From: Crocinitomicaceae bacterium
Lineage (GTDB): Bacteria; Bacteroidota; Bacteroidia; Flavobacteriales_D; Crocinitomicaceae
NCBI GenBank assembly: GCA_030833845.1
Contig: JAURGK010000013.1
Location: 1-61,893, forward strand
Direction of reading: 5' to 3'
Length of the DNA: 61,893 nucleotides
Part shown: positions 17,030-26,311 of the stretch, piece after piece
Layout: every line of letters begins with the position of its first letter
Position numbering within the stretch: the first letter of the stretch is position 1
Made by a program: the position numbers and the translations under genes
The notes under the pieces: model-generated
Databases searched by the model: none
What the model was told of the DNA's origin: nothing
What the model saw: only the letters and a program-made list of their open reading frames with translations

Positions 17030-18464
17030 CCATACCATTAAAAAATGGTTCCATCTTGGAGATCATCGCATCTGATGAAATACTAAAGCCATTGGCAATG
17101 ATGGCAAAGGCAATTTGATGCCCCTCCGTTGTTTCAACGTAGCCACTGTAAGCACGAATTCCGCGCATGCTTCCACTTTTGGCGTGCATTTTACCCTGAG
17201 CTGCTTGTCCACTGCACACCTTTTTCAATGTTCCTGAAAGCCCAGCTACTGGCAAACTATTGTAGAAGGATGAATAATAAGTTTCTTTGGTCTGCACGCT
17301 GAGTAGTTGAACGAATTGGCCTGCACTCATTCTATTTTCCCTTGACAATCCACTACCATCAACCACCCTACACGGACCTATTTGCCACTGCTGCAATACT
17401 TCATCGAGCACCCGCAGGCTGTTCTCATAGGTTCCAGTGCCATATCTTTGGGCGCCCAATTGCAATAAATTTCCTTCAGCAAACATATTTAAACTTTGGT
17501 GATTGGTCCAATAGACAATTTCTTCTAGTGTACGCCCCTGTTCGGTAAATATAACTTCTGACTCGTAAACAGGTGTTTGAAGACTTTTATTAAAACGTGC
17601 AGACATTGCACCTCCATCTACCCGGATGCCTTTGGCTTGCATGGCTGCATAGACTAAATCAGCAAGTAAGCGCTCAGGATCAGGCATACTCGCCTTCACC
17701 TCAAAGCCCGTTCTGTTTGCAGGAAGTCTACCTTTAATCGTTCTTTCGAAGTTAAAAGGTGTGCCATAGACATGAGTATTGTCATAGGAAATACCAGCAG
17801 CATTTGCCTCTATTTTTAAATTATATCTTATATCGGCTGGGTAGCAACCAGTGTATTTCAATGGTGTACCTGCTGTTGTTGTGTTGAATTTAAGTTTTAG
17901 AATATTGTCATAAAAGTTAAGTCCATAAGCCCCTGTACCATAATAATTACCCATGTCTTCTTTGAGCCAACCTACGGGGCAATCATAGGCACCGAATGTT
18001 GATCCGTCTGCAATGATGTCTCCGGTGATGCTTGTAATTCCTTTTGCCTTAACGGCCGCAACCCAACGATCAATGAAGTCTAATTCTTCTCCTTGGTTGC
18101 AAAAATATTTTGAACCCAACGAAACGTCGCCATGACCTAATATCCTGAGATTACCATCAAATACGCCATTGGCGAGCATTTTCCCTTCTAGAATGATTTC
18201 AGTAGTCGCTGTGTGCTTAGGCCCAAGCACATACAAAGCAGCTGAAGAACTGATTAATTTGGTAATCGATGCTCCCACTCTTGGGGTTTGGGGTTGGAAG
18301 GCAGCAAGCGTATCTCCGGTAGCAAGGTCTACAGCGCAAATGCTCCATTTGGTTTGTGCTAATTGAGGATCCGAAACCAACTTCATAATCAGGGGCTGTA
18401 AGGGTTTTTGGGACAGGCCAAGGAAGGGTGTCAATGCGATAAGCAGCAAAAGTCTTAGAGTCAT
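17004..18464 (-). CDS. dacB: D-alanyl-D-alanine carboxypeptidase/endopeptidase (PBP4, peptidase S13)
   Basis: 486 residues with a signal peptide MTLRLLLLIALTPFLGLSQ, so periplasmic. Catalytic SXXK is SITK in GASITKLISSSAAL (about 62-75), followed late by the family segment VVDGSGLSRENR and the KSG triad in HAKSGSMRGI. It trims or opens peptidoglycan peptide cross-links. The frame is open upstream to 18554, but that would run into rfbC on the other strand; ATG 18464 gives the signal peptide and follows a -7 box by 6 nt. The 3' end overlaps ddl by 26 bp. Confidence 0.93.
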   Translation of the reverse strand: MTLRLLLLIALTPFLGLSQKPLQPLIMKLVSDPQLAQTKWSICAVDLATGDTLAAFQPQTPRVGASITKLISSSAALYVLGPKHTATTEIILEGKMLANGVFDGNLRILGHGDVSLGSKYFCNQGEELDFIDRWVAAVKAKGITSITGDIIADGSTFGAYDCPVGWLKEDMGNYYGTGAYGLNFYDNILKLKFNTTTAGTPLKYTGCYPADIRYNLKIEANAAGISYDNTHVYGTPFNFERTIKGRLPANRTGFEVKASMPDPERLLADLVYAAMQAKGIRVDGGAMSARFNKSLQTPVYESEVIFTEQGRTLEEIVYWTNHQSLNMFAEGNLLQLGAQRYGTGTYENSLRVLDEVLQQWQIGPCRVVDGSGLSRENRMSAGQFVQLLSVQTKETYYSSFYNSLPVAGLSGTLKKVCSGQAAQGKMHAKSGSMRGIRAYSGYVETTEGHQIAFAIIANGFSISSDAMISKMEPFFNGMATFQAQPK

Positions 18465-18470
18465 AGTGAA

Positions 18471-18478
18471 CAAAAATA
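18471..18478 (-). promoter_or_regulatory. -7 promoter element (TATTTTTG) of dacB
   Basis: On the minus strand this is TATTTTTG, a full match to TAnnTTTG, ending 6 nt before the dacB ATG. It sits in the 42-bp divergent gap with rfbC. A TTG occurs upstream, but at a spacing of 15 rather than 19. Confidence 0.45.
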
Positions 18479-18506
18479 ATGTAATTTTACATGCAAAAAA
18501 TAACCT

Positions 18507-19058
18507 ATGTTGCAGTTCGAAGAAACTCCACTTTCTGGTCTTTACCTCATTCATCCTAAACGATTTTCAGATGACAGAGGATATTTTTTTGAATCTTACA
18601 ACCACATCTCTTATCAAGAAATTTGCCCGCAAGTTTCTTTCGTTCAGGACAACATTTCCAAATCATCTAAAGGCACCCTGCGTGGCTTGCACTTTCAACA
18701 TCCACCTTTCCAACAAGGAAAGTTGGTAACCGTGCTGCAAGGTTCTGTACTTGATGTAGCCGTTGATCTTAGGCAAGGTTCAAAGACCTACGGTCAACAT
18801 TTCAAATGTGAATTAAGTGCCTCAAATGGCATGCAATTGTATATCCCTGAAGGTTTTGCTCATGGATTTTTATCCTTAGAAGACAACACTATTTTTGCAT
18901 ACAAATGCACAAACAAGTACATGCAAGCAGCAGAGAATTGTCTATTGTGGAATGATCCCACATTGGCCATTGATTGGGGCCTCTCTTCTGCTCCATTGCT
19001 GTCGTCAAAAGATGCTAAAGGCTTGGCTTTCAACACTTTTCAATCCCCCTTTTATTGA
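18507..19058 (+). CDS. rfbC: dTDP-4-dehydrorhamnose 3,5-epimerase
   Basis: 183 residues, cupin-fold epimerase of dTDP-rhamnose synthesis (or a related deoxysugar). Conserved segments are FFESYNHISYQE, GTLRGLHFQHPPFQQGKLV with the catalytic histidine (about 61-64), LDVAVDLRQGSKTYGQ, YIPEGFAHGFLSL and the late WGL segment. No other rhamnose genes are nearby, so its sugar pathway must lie elsewhere. The stop overlaps a TTG in the uvrA frame; uvrA is probably cotranscribed. Confidence 0.94.
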   Translation: MLQFEETPLSGLYLIHPKRFSDDRGYFFESYNHISYQEICPQVSFVQDNISKSSKGTLRGLHFQHPPFQQGKLVTVLQGSVLDVAVDLRQGSKTYGQHFKCELSASNGMQLYIPEGFAHGFLSLEDNTIFAYKCTNKYMQAAENCLLWNDPTLAIDWGLSSAPLLSSKDAKGLAFNTFQSPFY

Positions 19059-19063
19059 AGGCC

Positions 19064-21883
19064 ATGGATATTGAAAAAAACAATGATTTTATTCGTATTC
19101 AAGGAGCGAGAGAGCATAATTTAAAAAATATACACCTCAATATCCCTCGTCATCAATTGGTTGTATTTACGGGTAAAAGTGGAAGCGGGAAGTCTTCTTT
19201 GGCCTTCGATACAATTTTTGCAGAAGGGCAGCGCCGGTATCTAGATACCTTCTCAGCCTATGTACGCCAATTTATTGGCGGGCTTGAACGGCCAGATGTC
19301 GATAAAATTGATGGTTTAAGCCCGGTCATTTCAATAGAGCAAAAAACAGTGGGCCGATCGCCTAGATCAACTGTTGGAACCATCACAGAACTCTATGACT
19401 TTTTTCGATTGCTCTTTGCGCGTACCGCTACAGCCTACTCATACAACACCAACGAGCCAATGGTACAGTACGCATCGTATGAAATTGCTGAACTCATCGA
19501 TGTAAATTTCAAAAATAAAAAAGTAGCTCTACTTGCTCCAAAGGTAAAAGGTAGAAAAGGGCATTACCGCGAACTTTTCGAGCAAATTCAGCGCATTGGA
19601 TACACCAAGGTTCGTGTCGATGGGGAAATTCGTGAACTATCAAGCCCTATAAAAATAGACCGTTACAAGACACATGATATTGAAATAGTTGTAGACCGTT
19701 TCATTGCTGGACAAGCGGATCTTAAAAGGTGCTTAGAGTCAGTTGAGACCTGCCTAAAACTCGGTGACGGTACACTTTTGGTTTTGGATTTGGAAGATAA
19801 TTCCATCCGGCATTACAGCAAATTTCTTATGTGCCCAACAAGTGGTATATCCTATCCCGAACCCGAACCCAATTTATTTTCATTCAATTCACCATACGGG
19901 GCTTGCCCACAATGTAAAGGGCTTGGCGAAGTGAGTGAGATGGATCGCGATAAAATCATTCCAGACCCTGCTTTATCAATTAAAAAAGGAGGACTCGCAC
20001 CCTTGGGCGTGTACAAGAAATCTTGGTTGTTTGATAAAATTGAACGCATTCTTCAAGTCCAAAACTTTAGCATACTTACACCTATTTCGGATCTAGATGA
20101 GTCAATTATTGACCTCCTATTGTATGGCAATGAAGATATGATCTTAGGCCCAGAGGAGAATCAAGAACGCTTCGAAGGGTTAATTCACTTTTTAGGGCGT
20201 CATGCAGACGATTCAGCAACAGCTTTAGAACGTTGGGCTCAGAGTTTTATGCATAAAAAAACTTGTCCAAGTTGCAACGGATATCGCTTGAAAAAAGAAG
20301 CCCTTCATTTTAAGATAGGCACTACACACATTGGTGATTTAGCCAATCTGGATTTACAACAACTGCACGATTGGTGTCAATCTTTACCTAAAGTACTCTT
20401 ACCTGAGGCGCTTCAAATTGGCTCTGAGATAATCAAAGAAATCAATGCGCGCTTGAATTTTATTTTAGAAGTTGGACTCGATTACCTGACGATGAATCGC
20501 AGTGCCAAATCCCTTTCTGGTGGTGAAGCTCAACGCATTCGTTTGGCTACCCAAATCGGCACTGAACTTTTGAATGTCTTATACATCTTAGATGAACCTT
20601 CCATTGGCTTACATCAACGCGACAATACCAAACTCATTGCATCCTTGAAAAAGCTACGCGATGTTGGCAATTCTGTGGTGGTCGTTGAACATGATAAAGA
20701 GATGATGGAAGCCGCAGATTTCATTGTAGACATTGGCCCAGGAGCTGGTCGACACGGTGGTGAAATTGTTTTTGCAGGAAGTTACAAAGACATGCTGAAA
20801 TCCGATACCATAACAGCTGGATACCTCAATGGCCAACTGCAAATTGAGGTGCCCAAAACTCCTAGAAAAGGCAACGGTAATTTTCTGACTTTAAAAGGTG
20901 CTAGTGGCCATAATTTACAAAACGTAACGGTGCGCATTCCACTTGGCACGATGACCTACATCACCGGAGTTAGCGGCAGTGGTAAGTCTTCATTGATCAA
21001 TCAGACCTTGTTTCCCATATTAATGAATCATTTTCATGATGCCATTCGCACACCACTTCCCTACACCCAAGTCACAGGTCTAGAACATTTAGATAAGGTC
21101 ATTGAAATTGATCAGAGCCCGATAGGTAGAACGCCGCGATCCAACCCTGTTACTTACACCAAAGTTTTTGATGAAATTCGCAGTCTTTTTGCTAGTATGC
21201 CAGAAGCTCAAATTCGCGGTTACAAAGCTGGGCGTTTTTCATTCAATGTAAGTGGCGGAAAATGCGAAAGTTGCAATGGAGGCGGGATGCGCCTCATTGA
21301 AATGAATTTTTTACCCGATGTGTATGTGCTTTGTGAACAGTGTAATGGCAAACGCTACAATAACGAAACGCTAGAAGTGCGTTATAAAGGTAAAACCATT
21401 GCAGACGTTCTTCAAATGACCATTAACGAAGGGTGTGAATTCTTTGCCAACCAACCCAAAATCCATCGCATGCTACAAACCCTTGCAGATGTAGGCCTTG
21501 GCTATGTGCAACTTGGACAATCCTCTACAACGCTGTCAGGTGGAGAAGCACAACGAATAAAATTGGCAGCTGAATTAACCAAAAAGGCAACTGGCAAAAC
21601 CATCTATATTTTAGATGAGCCTTCTACCGGACTTCATTTTGAAGACATTCAAATGCTACTTAATGTATTGCAAAGATTGGTAGATGAAGGAAATACTGTT
21701 GTGATCATTGAACACAATTTAGATATGATAAAAACAGCAGACTACCTCATCGATATGGGTCCTGAAGGTGGGAAACGAGGAGGTCAAGTTTTATTTGAAG
21801 GGACAACAGCTCAAATGATAAAAAAAATGCAAAATAATTCATACACAGCAAAATATTTGGCCCAAGAATTAAAAAAGCATTAA
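19064..21883 (+). CDS. uvrA: UvrABC excinuclease subunit A
   Basis: 939 residues, DNA damage recognition ATPase of nucleotide excision repair. Two ABC ATPase modules: Walker A GKSGSGKSSLAF near residue 37 and GVSGSGKSSLIN near 640, with signatures LSGGEAQRIRLA and LSGGEAQRIKLA. Zinc fingers are CPQCKGLG and CPSCNGYRL in the first half and CESCNGGG/CEQCNGKRY in the second. I choose ATG 19064; a TTG at 19055 overlapping the rfbC stop is possible and adds three residues. Confidence 0.98.
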   Translation: MDIEKNNDFIRIQGAREHNLKNIHLNIPRHQLVVFTGKSGSGKSSLAFDTIFAEGQRRYLDTFSAYVRQFIGGLERPDVDKIDGLSPVISIEQKTVGRSPRSTVGTITELYDFFRLLFARTATAYSYNTNEPMVQYASYEIAELIDVNFKNKKVALLAPKVKGRKGHYRELFEQIQRIGYTKVRVDGEIRELSSPIKIDRYKTHDIEIVVDRFIAGQADLKRCLESVETCLKLGDGTLLVLDLEDNSIRHYSKFLMCPTSGISYPEPEPNLFSFNSPYGACPQCKGLGEVSEMDRDKIIPDPALSIKKGGLAPLGVYKKSWLFDKIERILQVQNFSILTPISDLDESIIDLLLYGNEDMILGPEENQERFEGLIHFLGRHADDSATALERWAQSFMHKKTCPSCNGYRLKKEALHFKIGTTHIGDLANLDLQQLHDWCQSLPKVLLPEALQIGSEIIKEINARLNFILEVGLDYLTMNRSAKSLSGGEAQRIRLATQIGTELLNVLYILDEPSIGLHQRDNTKLIASLKKLRDVGNSVVVVEHDKEMMEAADFIVDIGPGAGRHGGEIVFAGSYKDMLKSDTITAGYLNGQLQIEVPKTPRKGNGNFLTLKGASGHNLQNVTVRIPLGTMTYITGVSGSGKSSLINQTLFPILMNHFHDAIRTPLPYTQVTGLEHLDKVIEIDQSPIGRTPRSNPVTYTKVFDEIRSLFASMPEAQIRGYKAGRFSFNVSGGKCESCNGGGMRLIEMNFLPDVYVLCEQCNGKRYNNETLEVRYKGKTIADVLQMTINEGCEFFANQPKIHRMLQTLADVGLGYVQLGQSSTTLSGGEAQRIKLAAELTKKATGKTIYILDEPSTGLHFEDIQMLLNVLQRLVDEGNTVVIIEHNLDMIKTADYLIDMGPEGGKRGGQVLFEGTTAQMIKKMQNNSYTAKYLAQELKKH

Positions 21884-21888
21884 TTTTG
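21857..21888 (+). promoter_or_regulatory. Promoter of trxA inside the end of uvrA
   Basis: TTG at 21857-21859 and TAATTTTG at 21881-21888 (full match to TAnnTTTG), spacing 21. The -7 box contains the uvrA stop codon TAA. The predicted leader is about 33 nt and A-rich. Confidence 0.55.
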
Positions 21889-21926
21889 ACGCTCCTAAGT
21901 TAGTAACGACAAAAAAAAATTATAAA

Positions 21927-22244
21927 ATGGCAGTAGAAATTACAGACCAAAATTTTGATGAACTGGTAATGAAATCAGACAAGCCCGTAATTGTTGATTT
22001 TTGGGCAGAATGGTGTGGCCCTTGCCGCATGATCGGACCAGTAATTGAGGAAATGCACACAGAATACGAGGGCAAGGCACTTATTGGCAAAGTGAATGTT
22101 GACCACAATATGGGCGTTTCTGCTCAGTTTGGTGTGCGCTCCATTCCAACCGTACTTTTTATCAAAAACGGCGAAGTTGTCGATAAATCTGTTGGCGCTG
22201 TCTCAAAGGCAGTGCTTGCCGAAAAGCTCGAAGCCATCATGTAA
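21927..22244 (+). CDS. trxA: Thioredoxin
   Basis: 105 residues, the size of a classical thioredoxin. The active site is WCGPC with Cys30 and Cys33, within VDFWAEWCGPCRMI; the cis-proline loop is VRSIPTVLFI. It has no signal peptide, so it is a cytoplasmic disulfide reductase, unlike the TlpA-type proteins at 45-47 kb. It has its own promoter overlapping the uvrA stop and ends at a strong terminator. Confidence 0.97.
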   Translation: MAVEITDQNFDELVMKSDKPVIVDFWAEWCGPCRMIGPVIEEMHTEYEGKALIGKVNVDHNMGVSAQFGVRSIPTVLFIKNGEVVDKSVGAVSKAVLAEKLEAIM

Positions 22245-22250
22245 ATTTTT

Positions 22251-22276
22251 AAAGGGAGTTCGCTCCCTTTTTTTTT
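22251..22276 (+). terminator. Rho-independent terminator of trxA
   Basis: Stem AAAGGGAG (22251-22258) and CTCCCTTT (22263-22270) close a TTCG tetraloop and are followed by a T-run to 22276. The stable UUCG loop and long T-tract make this a textbook terminator. It ends 3 nt before the next ATG. Confidence 0.92.
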
Positions 22277-22279
22277 GCC

Positions 22280-22999
22280 ATGGAATCATTCTGGAGAAGG
22301 CTTCGGTATTATGGGATAGGCTTTGGTTTGGGCCTCATTCTGACCTTTGGTATCTTTAATACACGAGGTTGTAGTTGGATGCCCGAAAATCGTGTAAAAG
22401 AAGCGATCAACAAACGCATTTGGCTTATCGACTCACAGTGGAAGGAATCTTTTTACAAAGCACACAAACTCAACGATAAAAAATTCTACAGACTACTTCA
22501 AAATGCTGATATTTCATTTTCTAAAAGCATTCGCAGTGGACGTCACAAGGTCTATGATTTAACTTTTAAAGACGGTAATAACAAACAAGCACACTGCTTG
22601 GTAAGCATGACAGACGAAAGTTTTGTAGCAGAATTCATTACCCGAGTCAAGAACATTAAAGAATTCAAAAAGTATAAAAATTATCAAAAAGAATTCGGAA
22701 TGTATGCCCAGTTAGCACATGCCCCTAAAAATTCTAATTTGGTTTATGTAGAAAAGAATTCAAGGGCCGAAGCATTACTCAAATCACAGGGCATTCTCAA
22801 CAATAAGCAGCTTCAAGATCGCTTGCTCAAAGGTCTTTTTTCCTACACTGAATCTAAGTTAAATGCCGAACCAAGACCCATTCATGTATTCAGATTTAGC
22901 ACCAAGCAAAACGCTAAGGCAGACATGTATGCCACCTGTATTTGGTACAAAGACAAAATCAAAGTGAGCAATTTGGAAATTGAACCCCTGAATTTTTAG
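22280..22999 (+). CDS. Unknown membrane-anchored protein
   Basis: 239 residues, family not recognised with confidence (weak recall of a Bacteroidota family loosely annotated DUF4258). One N-terminal membrane helix (about 11-27, YGIGFGLGLILTFGIF), then TRGCSWMPENRVKEAI, where a conserved-looking cysteine follows the helix, then a soluble domain rich in Lys and aromatic residues. The N-terminus lacks a normal lipobox. The ATG is 3 nt after the trxA terminator T-run, so how it is transcribed is unclear: read-through, or a later start. Next comes lpxD with its own -7 box. Confidence 0.65.
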   Translation: MESFWRRLRYYGIGFGLGLILTFGIFNTRGCSWMPENRVKEAINKRIWLIDSQWKESFYKAHKLNDKKFYRLLQNADISFSKSIRSGRHKVYDLTFKDGNNKQAHCLVSMTDESFVAEFITRVKNIKEFKKYKNYQKEFGMYAQLAHAPKNSNLVYVEKNSRAEALLKSQGILNNKQLQDRLLKGLFSYTESKLNAEPRPIHVFRFSTKQNAKADMYATCIWYKDKIKVSNLEIEPLNF

Positions 23000-23073
23000 A
23001 ATAATTCACATTTTTACCCGTTAAATTGTTTAAAAGTTAGCATTTTGTCAAGTCTGTATGAACGGACTTTGTT

Positions 23074-23081
23074 TAATTTTG
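23074..23081 (+). promoter_or_regulatory. -7 promoter element (TAATTTTG) of lpxD
   Basis: Full match to TAnnTTTG, ending 4 nt before the lpxD ATG; the first base of the mRNA could be the A of ATG. No good -33 TTG at N19. Confidence 0.5.
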
Positions 23082-23085
23082 AATT

Positions 23086-24138
23086 ATGGAATTTACAGCT
23101 GCGCAAATTGCTGCTTTACTAGACGGGGAAGTCATTGGCAATCCTGAATCAGCTGTAAATGCCCTTGCCAAAATAGAAGAGGGTCAAGAAGGTGCACTGA
23201 GTTTTTTATCTAACCCGAAATACGAAACTTATATCTACACGACCCAGTCTAGTATTTGTATTGTCAATAATTCTTTCAACCCCGTCAAGCCTCTTCCTGC
23301 AACCTTGACCTTGATCAAAGTAGCGGATGCTTACGCTTGTTTTGCAAAGTTGCTGAGCATCTATGACAGCATGAACAAAAAGGAAGCCATTATTGAACAG
23401 CCCAGCTTTATTCATGAATCTGCTCAAGTTGGTGACAATGTCTATATCGGTGCCTTTGCCTACATAGGTGCCAATGTCAGTATCGGATCTAATTGCCAAA
23501 TTCACCCCAATGTTGTCATTAGTGAGAATGCAATCATTGGAGACAATACTACTCTTTACCCATCTGTTAATATATACAAGGATTGCAAGATTGGCAATAA
23601 CTGTATTATTCACGCCGGAACGGTTATTGGGTCTGACGGATTTGGTTTTGCACCAGACGAAATGGGTGTTTACAGTAAAATTCCACAAATTGGCAATGTA
23701 GTCATTGAAGATGATGTTGAAATAGGATCTAATTGTAGTGTTGACCGCGCCACCATGGGTTCAACTTTCATAAGAAAAGGAGTCAAAATAGACAATCTTT
23801 GTCAAATTGCACACAACGTTGATATTGATCAGCATACGGCAATGGCCGCTCAGGTTGGAATAGCTGGTTCAGCAAAAATCGGTAAGCATGTGATGATTGG
23901 TGGGCAAACAGGTATTGCCGGACACTTAAGTATTGCCGATCATACCAAAATTGTAGCGCAATCCGGAATTCCGTCCACGGTCAAAAAAGCAGATACACTG
24001 ATGGGTACCCCGGCAATCCCAATCAACGATTACAAACGGTCCCATTTTGGATTTAGAAAATTACCAAGCCTCATTAGAACGATTCAAGAGCTCGAAAACA
24101 AACTCAACGAGCTACTCCATAAAAATCAAACCCCATGA
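23086..24138 (+). CDS. lpxD: UDP-3-O-(3-hydroxyacyl)glucosamine N-acyltransferase
   Basis: 350 residues. Third step of lipid A synthesis: transfers a hydroxyacyl chain from ACP to the amino group. The N-terminal uridine-binding domain (about 1-105, ALSFLSNPKYETYIY) is followed by a left-handed beta helix of hexapeptide repeats (VGDNVYIGAFAYIGANVSIG and on). The catalytic histidine is in QIAHNVDIDQHTAMAAQ near residue 244. First gene of the lpxD-lpxC/fabZ-lpxA-rlmD-cinA run; each pair overlaps by 4 bases. Confidence 0.97.
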   Translation: MEFTAAQIAALLDGEVIGNPESAVNALAKIEEGQEGALSFLSNPKYETYIYTTQSSICIVNNSFNPVKPLPATLTLIKVADAYACFAKLLSIYDSMNKKEAIIEQPSFIHESAQVGDNVYIGAFAYIGANVSIGSNCQIHPNVVISENAIIGDNTTLYPSVNIYKDCKIGNNCIIHAGTVIGSDGFGFAPDEMGVYSKIPQIGNVVIEDDVEIGSNCSVDRATMGSTFIRKGVKIDNLCQIAHNVDIDQHTAMAAQVGIAGSAKIGKHVMIGGQTGIAGHLSIADHTKIVAQSGIPSTVKKADTLMGTPAIPINDYKRSHFGFRKLPSLIRTIQELENKLNELLHKNQTP

Positions 24139-25538
24139 CAGAACAACAACGCACCATCAAAGCAAGCCTTGTTTTTGATGGAATTGGTCTACATACCGGT
24201 GAAAAAGTTCGTTTAGAAATTTGTCCGGCACCGGCCAACCACGGTTATAAATTTCAACGTACTGACCTTGAAAACCAACCACTGATCAAAGCAGATGTTG
24301 ATTTAGTTGTTGCTACTGACCGCGGCACAACGCTCGAACACAACGGAGCACGCGTATATACCACAGAACATGTGCTTGCTGCCCTGTATGGATGTCAAGT
24401 AGACAATGCTCTGATTAAAATTAACGGACCAGAAATACCAATTATGGACGGCAGTGCCTTGCCATTTGTTGAGGCCATAGAAGCAGTTGGTTATGAAGAG
24501 CAAGATGCTGAACGCGAATATTTTGAACTCAGCGAAAATATTCCATGGGAAGATACTCAAAAAGGGATTGAATTTCTAGCCATACCCGATGTCAATTACC
24601 GCATCACCGTTATGGTTGATTACCAATCGCCTGTACTTGGCACCCAACATGCAAGCATGTATCATATTGGTGAATTCAAACAAGAAATAGCGCATTGCCG
24701 CACTTTTGTATTCTTAAGAGAGCTCGAGATTTTAGCCAAGAACAACCTGATCAAAGGTGGCGACTTGGATAATGCCATCGTTTTAGTAGACCGCGCTGAT
24801 GTTAGTCAGGCGGAGCTTGATGCACTTGCAGAACTCTTAGGCAAGGAGAAATTGCAAATCAGCATGGACGGCATTGGGGTACTCAACAGCAGTAAACTCC
24901 AAGTCGAAAACGAGCCTGCAAGACACAAATTACTCGACATTGTTGGAGATTTAGCGTTGGTAGGCAAACCTATTAAGGCGCATATTTTAGCGGCGCGCCC
25001 AGGCCATCATGGCAATGTACAATTTGCAAAAATACTCAAAGAGCAGATTAAAAAACAACAGCAAGATGGCCGTCATTTTGATCTTGCAAAAGACCCACTT
25101 TACACCACCACTGACATAGAAAAGATGCTTCCGCACCGCTATCCATTCTTGATGGTGGACAAAATAATGGAAATTCATCCGACATCAATTATTGGGGTCA
25201 AGAATATCACCATGAATGAGCCTATTTTTACAGGGCATTTTCCTGGAAATCCTGTTTTCCCTGGAGTATTGCAAATTGAGGCAATGGCTCAGGTTGGTGG
25301 GATATATGCCCTATCGCAAGTGGAAGATCCTCATTTGTATTCCACCTACTTTATGAAAATCGATAATGTGCGATTTAAACAAAAAGTGGTTCCCGGAGAC
25401 ACCGTAGTTTTTGAACTTGTTTTGGCTTCTCCCATTCGACGAGGTCTTGTAGAAATGAGTGGAACTGCATATGTGAACGGAAAAATTGTCTCTGAAGCTA
25501 GTATGCTCGCACAAATCATTAAAGATAAAACGGAATGA
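24135..25538 (+). CDS. lpxC-fabZ: Bifunctional UDP-3-O-acyl-N-acetylglucosamine deacetylase / 3-hydroxyacyl-ACP dehydratase
   Basis: 467 residues. Residues about 1-310 are LpxC, the zinc deacetylase that commits to lipid A: VYTTEHVLAALYG gives one zinc histidine, and the C-terminal part of the LpxC module (HKLLDIVGDLALVGKP) gives the second histidine and the aspartate; HHGN supplies the catalytic histidine. Residues about 325-467 are FabZ: LPHRYPFLMVDKI, with the catalytic His in PHRYP and the acid in GNPVFPGVLQIEAMAQ. The fusion is standard in Bacteroidota and joins competing users of hydroxyacyl-ACP. It starts in ATGA over the lpxD stop. Confidence 0.98.
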   Translation: MTEQQRTIKASLVFDGIGLHTGEKVRLEICPAPANHGYKFQRTDLENQPLIKADVDLVVATDRGTTLEHNGARVYTTEHVLAALYGCQVDNALIKINGPEIPIMDGSALPFVEAIEAVGYEEQDAEREYFELSENIPWEDTQKGIEFLAIPDVNYRITVMVDYQSPVLGTQHASMYHIGEFKQEIAHCRTFVFLRELEILAKNNLIKGGDLDNAIVLVDRADVSQAELDALAELLGKEKLQISMDGIGVLNSSKLQVENEPARHKLLDIVGDLALVGKPIKAHILAARPGHHGNVQFAKILKEQIKKQQQDGRHFDLAKDPLYTTTDIEKMLPHRYPFLMVDKIMEIHPTSIIGVKNITMNEPIFTGHFPGNPVFPGVLQIEAMAQVGGIYALSQVEDPHLYSTYFMKIDNVRFKQKVVPGDTVVFELVLASPIRRGLVEMSGTAYVNGKIVSEASMLAQIIKDKTE

Positions 25539-26311
25539 TTTCCAACCTCGCCTTCATCTCAACCGATGCGCAAATAGGACAAAACGTGCGCATTGACCCA
25601 TTTGCTGTAATTCATTCTGATGTAGTGATTGGCAATGGGTGCCATATACATTCTAACGCAGTGCTATATCCCGGAACGCGTCTTGGAGAAGATTGCGATG
25701 TTTTTCCAGGTGCGAGTATAGGTGTCATTCCTCAAGATTTAAAATTTGGCAACGAATACACCACCGTAGAAATAGGAAACCACACCAAGATTCGAGAATG
25801 TGTTACCATTCATCGAGGTACCAACGACAAACTCAAGACCAGCATTGGTGACAACTGTTTGCTCATGACCTATGTGCACATTGCCCATGATTGTCAAATC
25901 GGCAACAATGTCATTTTAGCAAGCTACACAGGTTTATCCGGACATGTCACAATCGATGACTGGGCCATACTTGAGGGCAAGGCTGCCGCTCAACAATTTA
26001 CCCATATTGGCAAGCACACATTTATTGGAGGTGCTTCATTAATCCGCAAGGATGTGCCACCTTATATCAAAGCAGCAAGAGAGCCGCTCTCATTTGCCGG
26101 GGTAAACTCTGTTGGCTTGCGTCGACGTGGCTTTAGCGAAGAACAAGTTCGAGAAATCGAAGATATTTATCGCATTATCTATGTTCAGAATAGCAATGTA
26201 ACCAAAGGAATCAAAGCGGTGCAAGAATCTATGCCTGCAAGCCCCATACAAACCGAAATTATTGGCTTTTTTCAGAATGCAGAAAATGGCGTAATCCGAG
26301 GCATGATATGA
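25535..26311 (+). CDS. lpxA: UDP-N-acetylglucosamine O-acyltransferase
   Basis: 258 residues. First step of lipid A synthesis. Left-handed beta helix of hexapeptide repeats from the N-terminus (AQIGQNVRIDPFAVIHSDVV), with the catalytic histidine in LMTYVHIAHDCQIGNN near residue 123, and a C-terminal helical domain (RRRGFSEEQVREIEDIYRII). Normal length. lpxB is not in the window. Overlaps its two neighbours by 4 bases each. Confidence 0.97.
   Translation: MISNLAFISTDAQIGQNVRIDPFAVIHSDVVIGNGCHIHSNAVLYPGTRLGEDCDVFPGASIGVIPQDLKFGNEYTTVEIGNHTKIRECVTIHRGTNDKLKTSIGDNCLLMTYVHIAHDCQIGNNVILASYTGLSGHVTIDDWAILEGKAAAQQFTHIGKHTFIGGASLIRKDVPPYIKAAREPLSFAGVNSVGLRRRGFSEEQVREIEDIYRIIYVQNSNVTKGIKAVQESMPASPIQTEIIGFFQNAENGVIRGMI

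Noticed and set aside
22280..22999. Lipoprotein
   Set aside because: The cysteine after the helix is in TRGCSW, which lacks a proper lipobox, and the helix looks like an uncleaved anchor.
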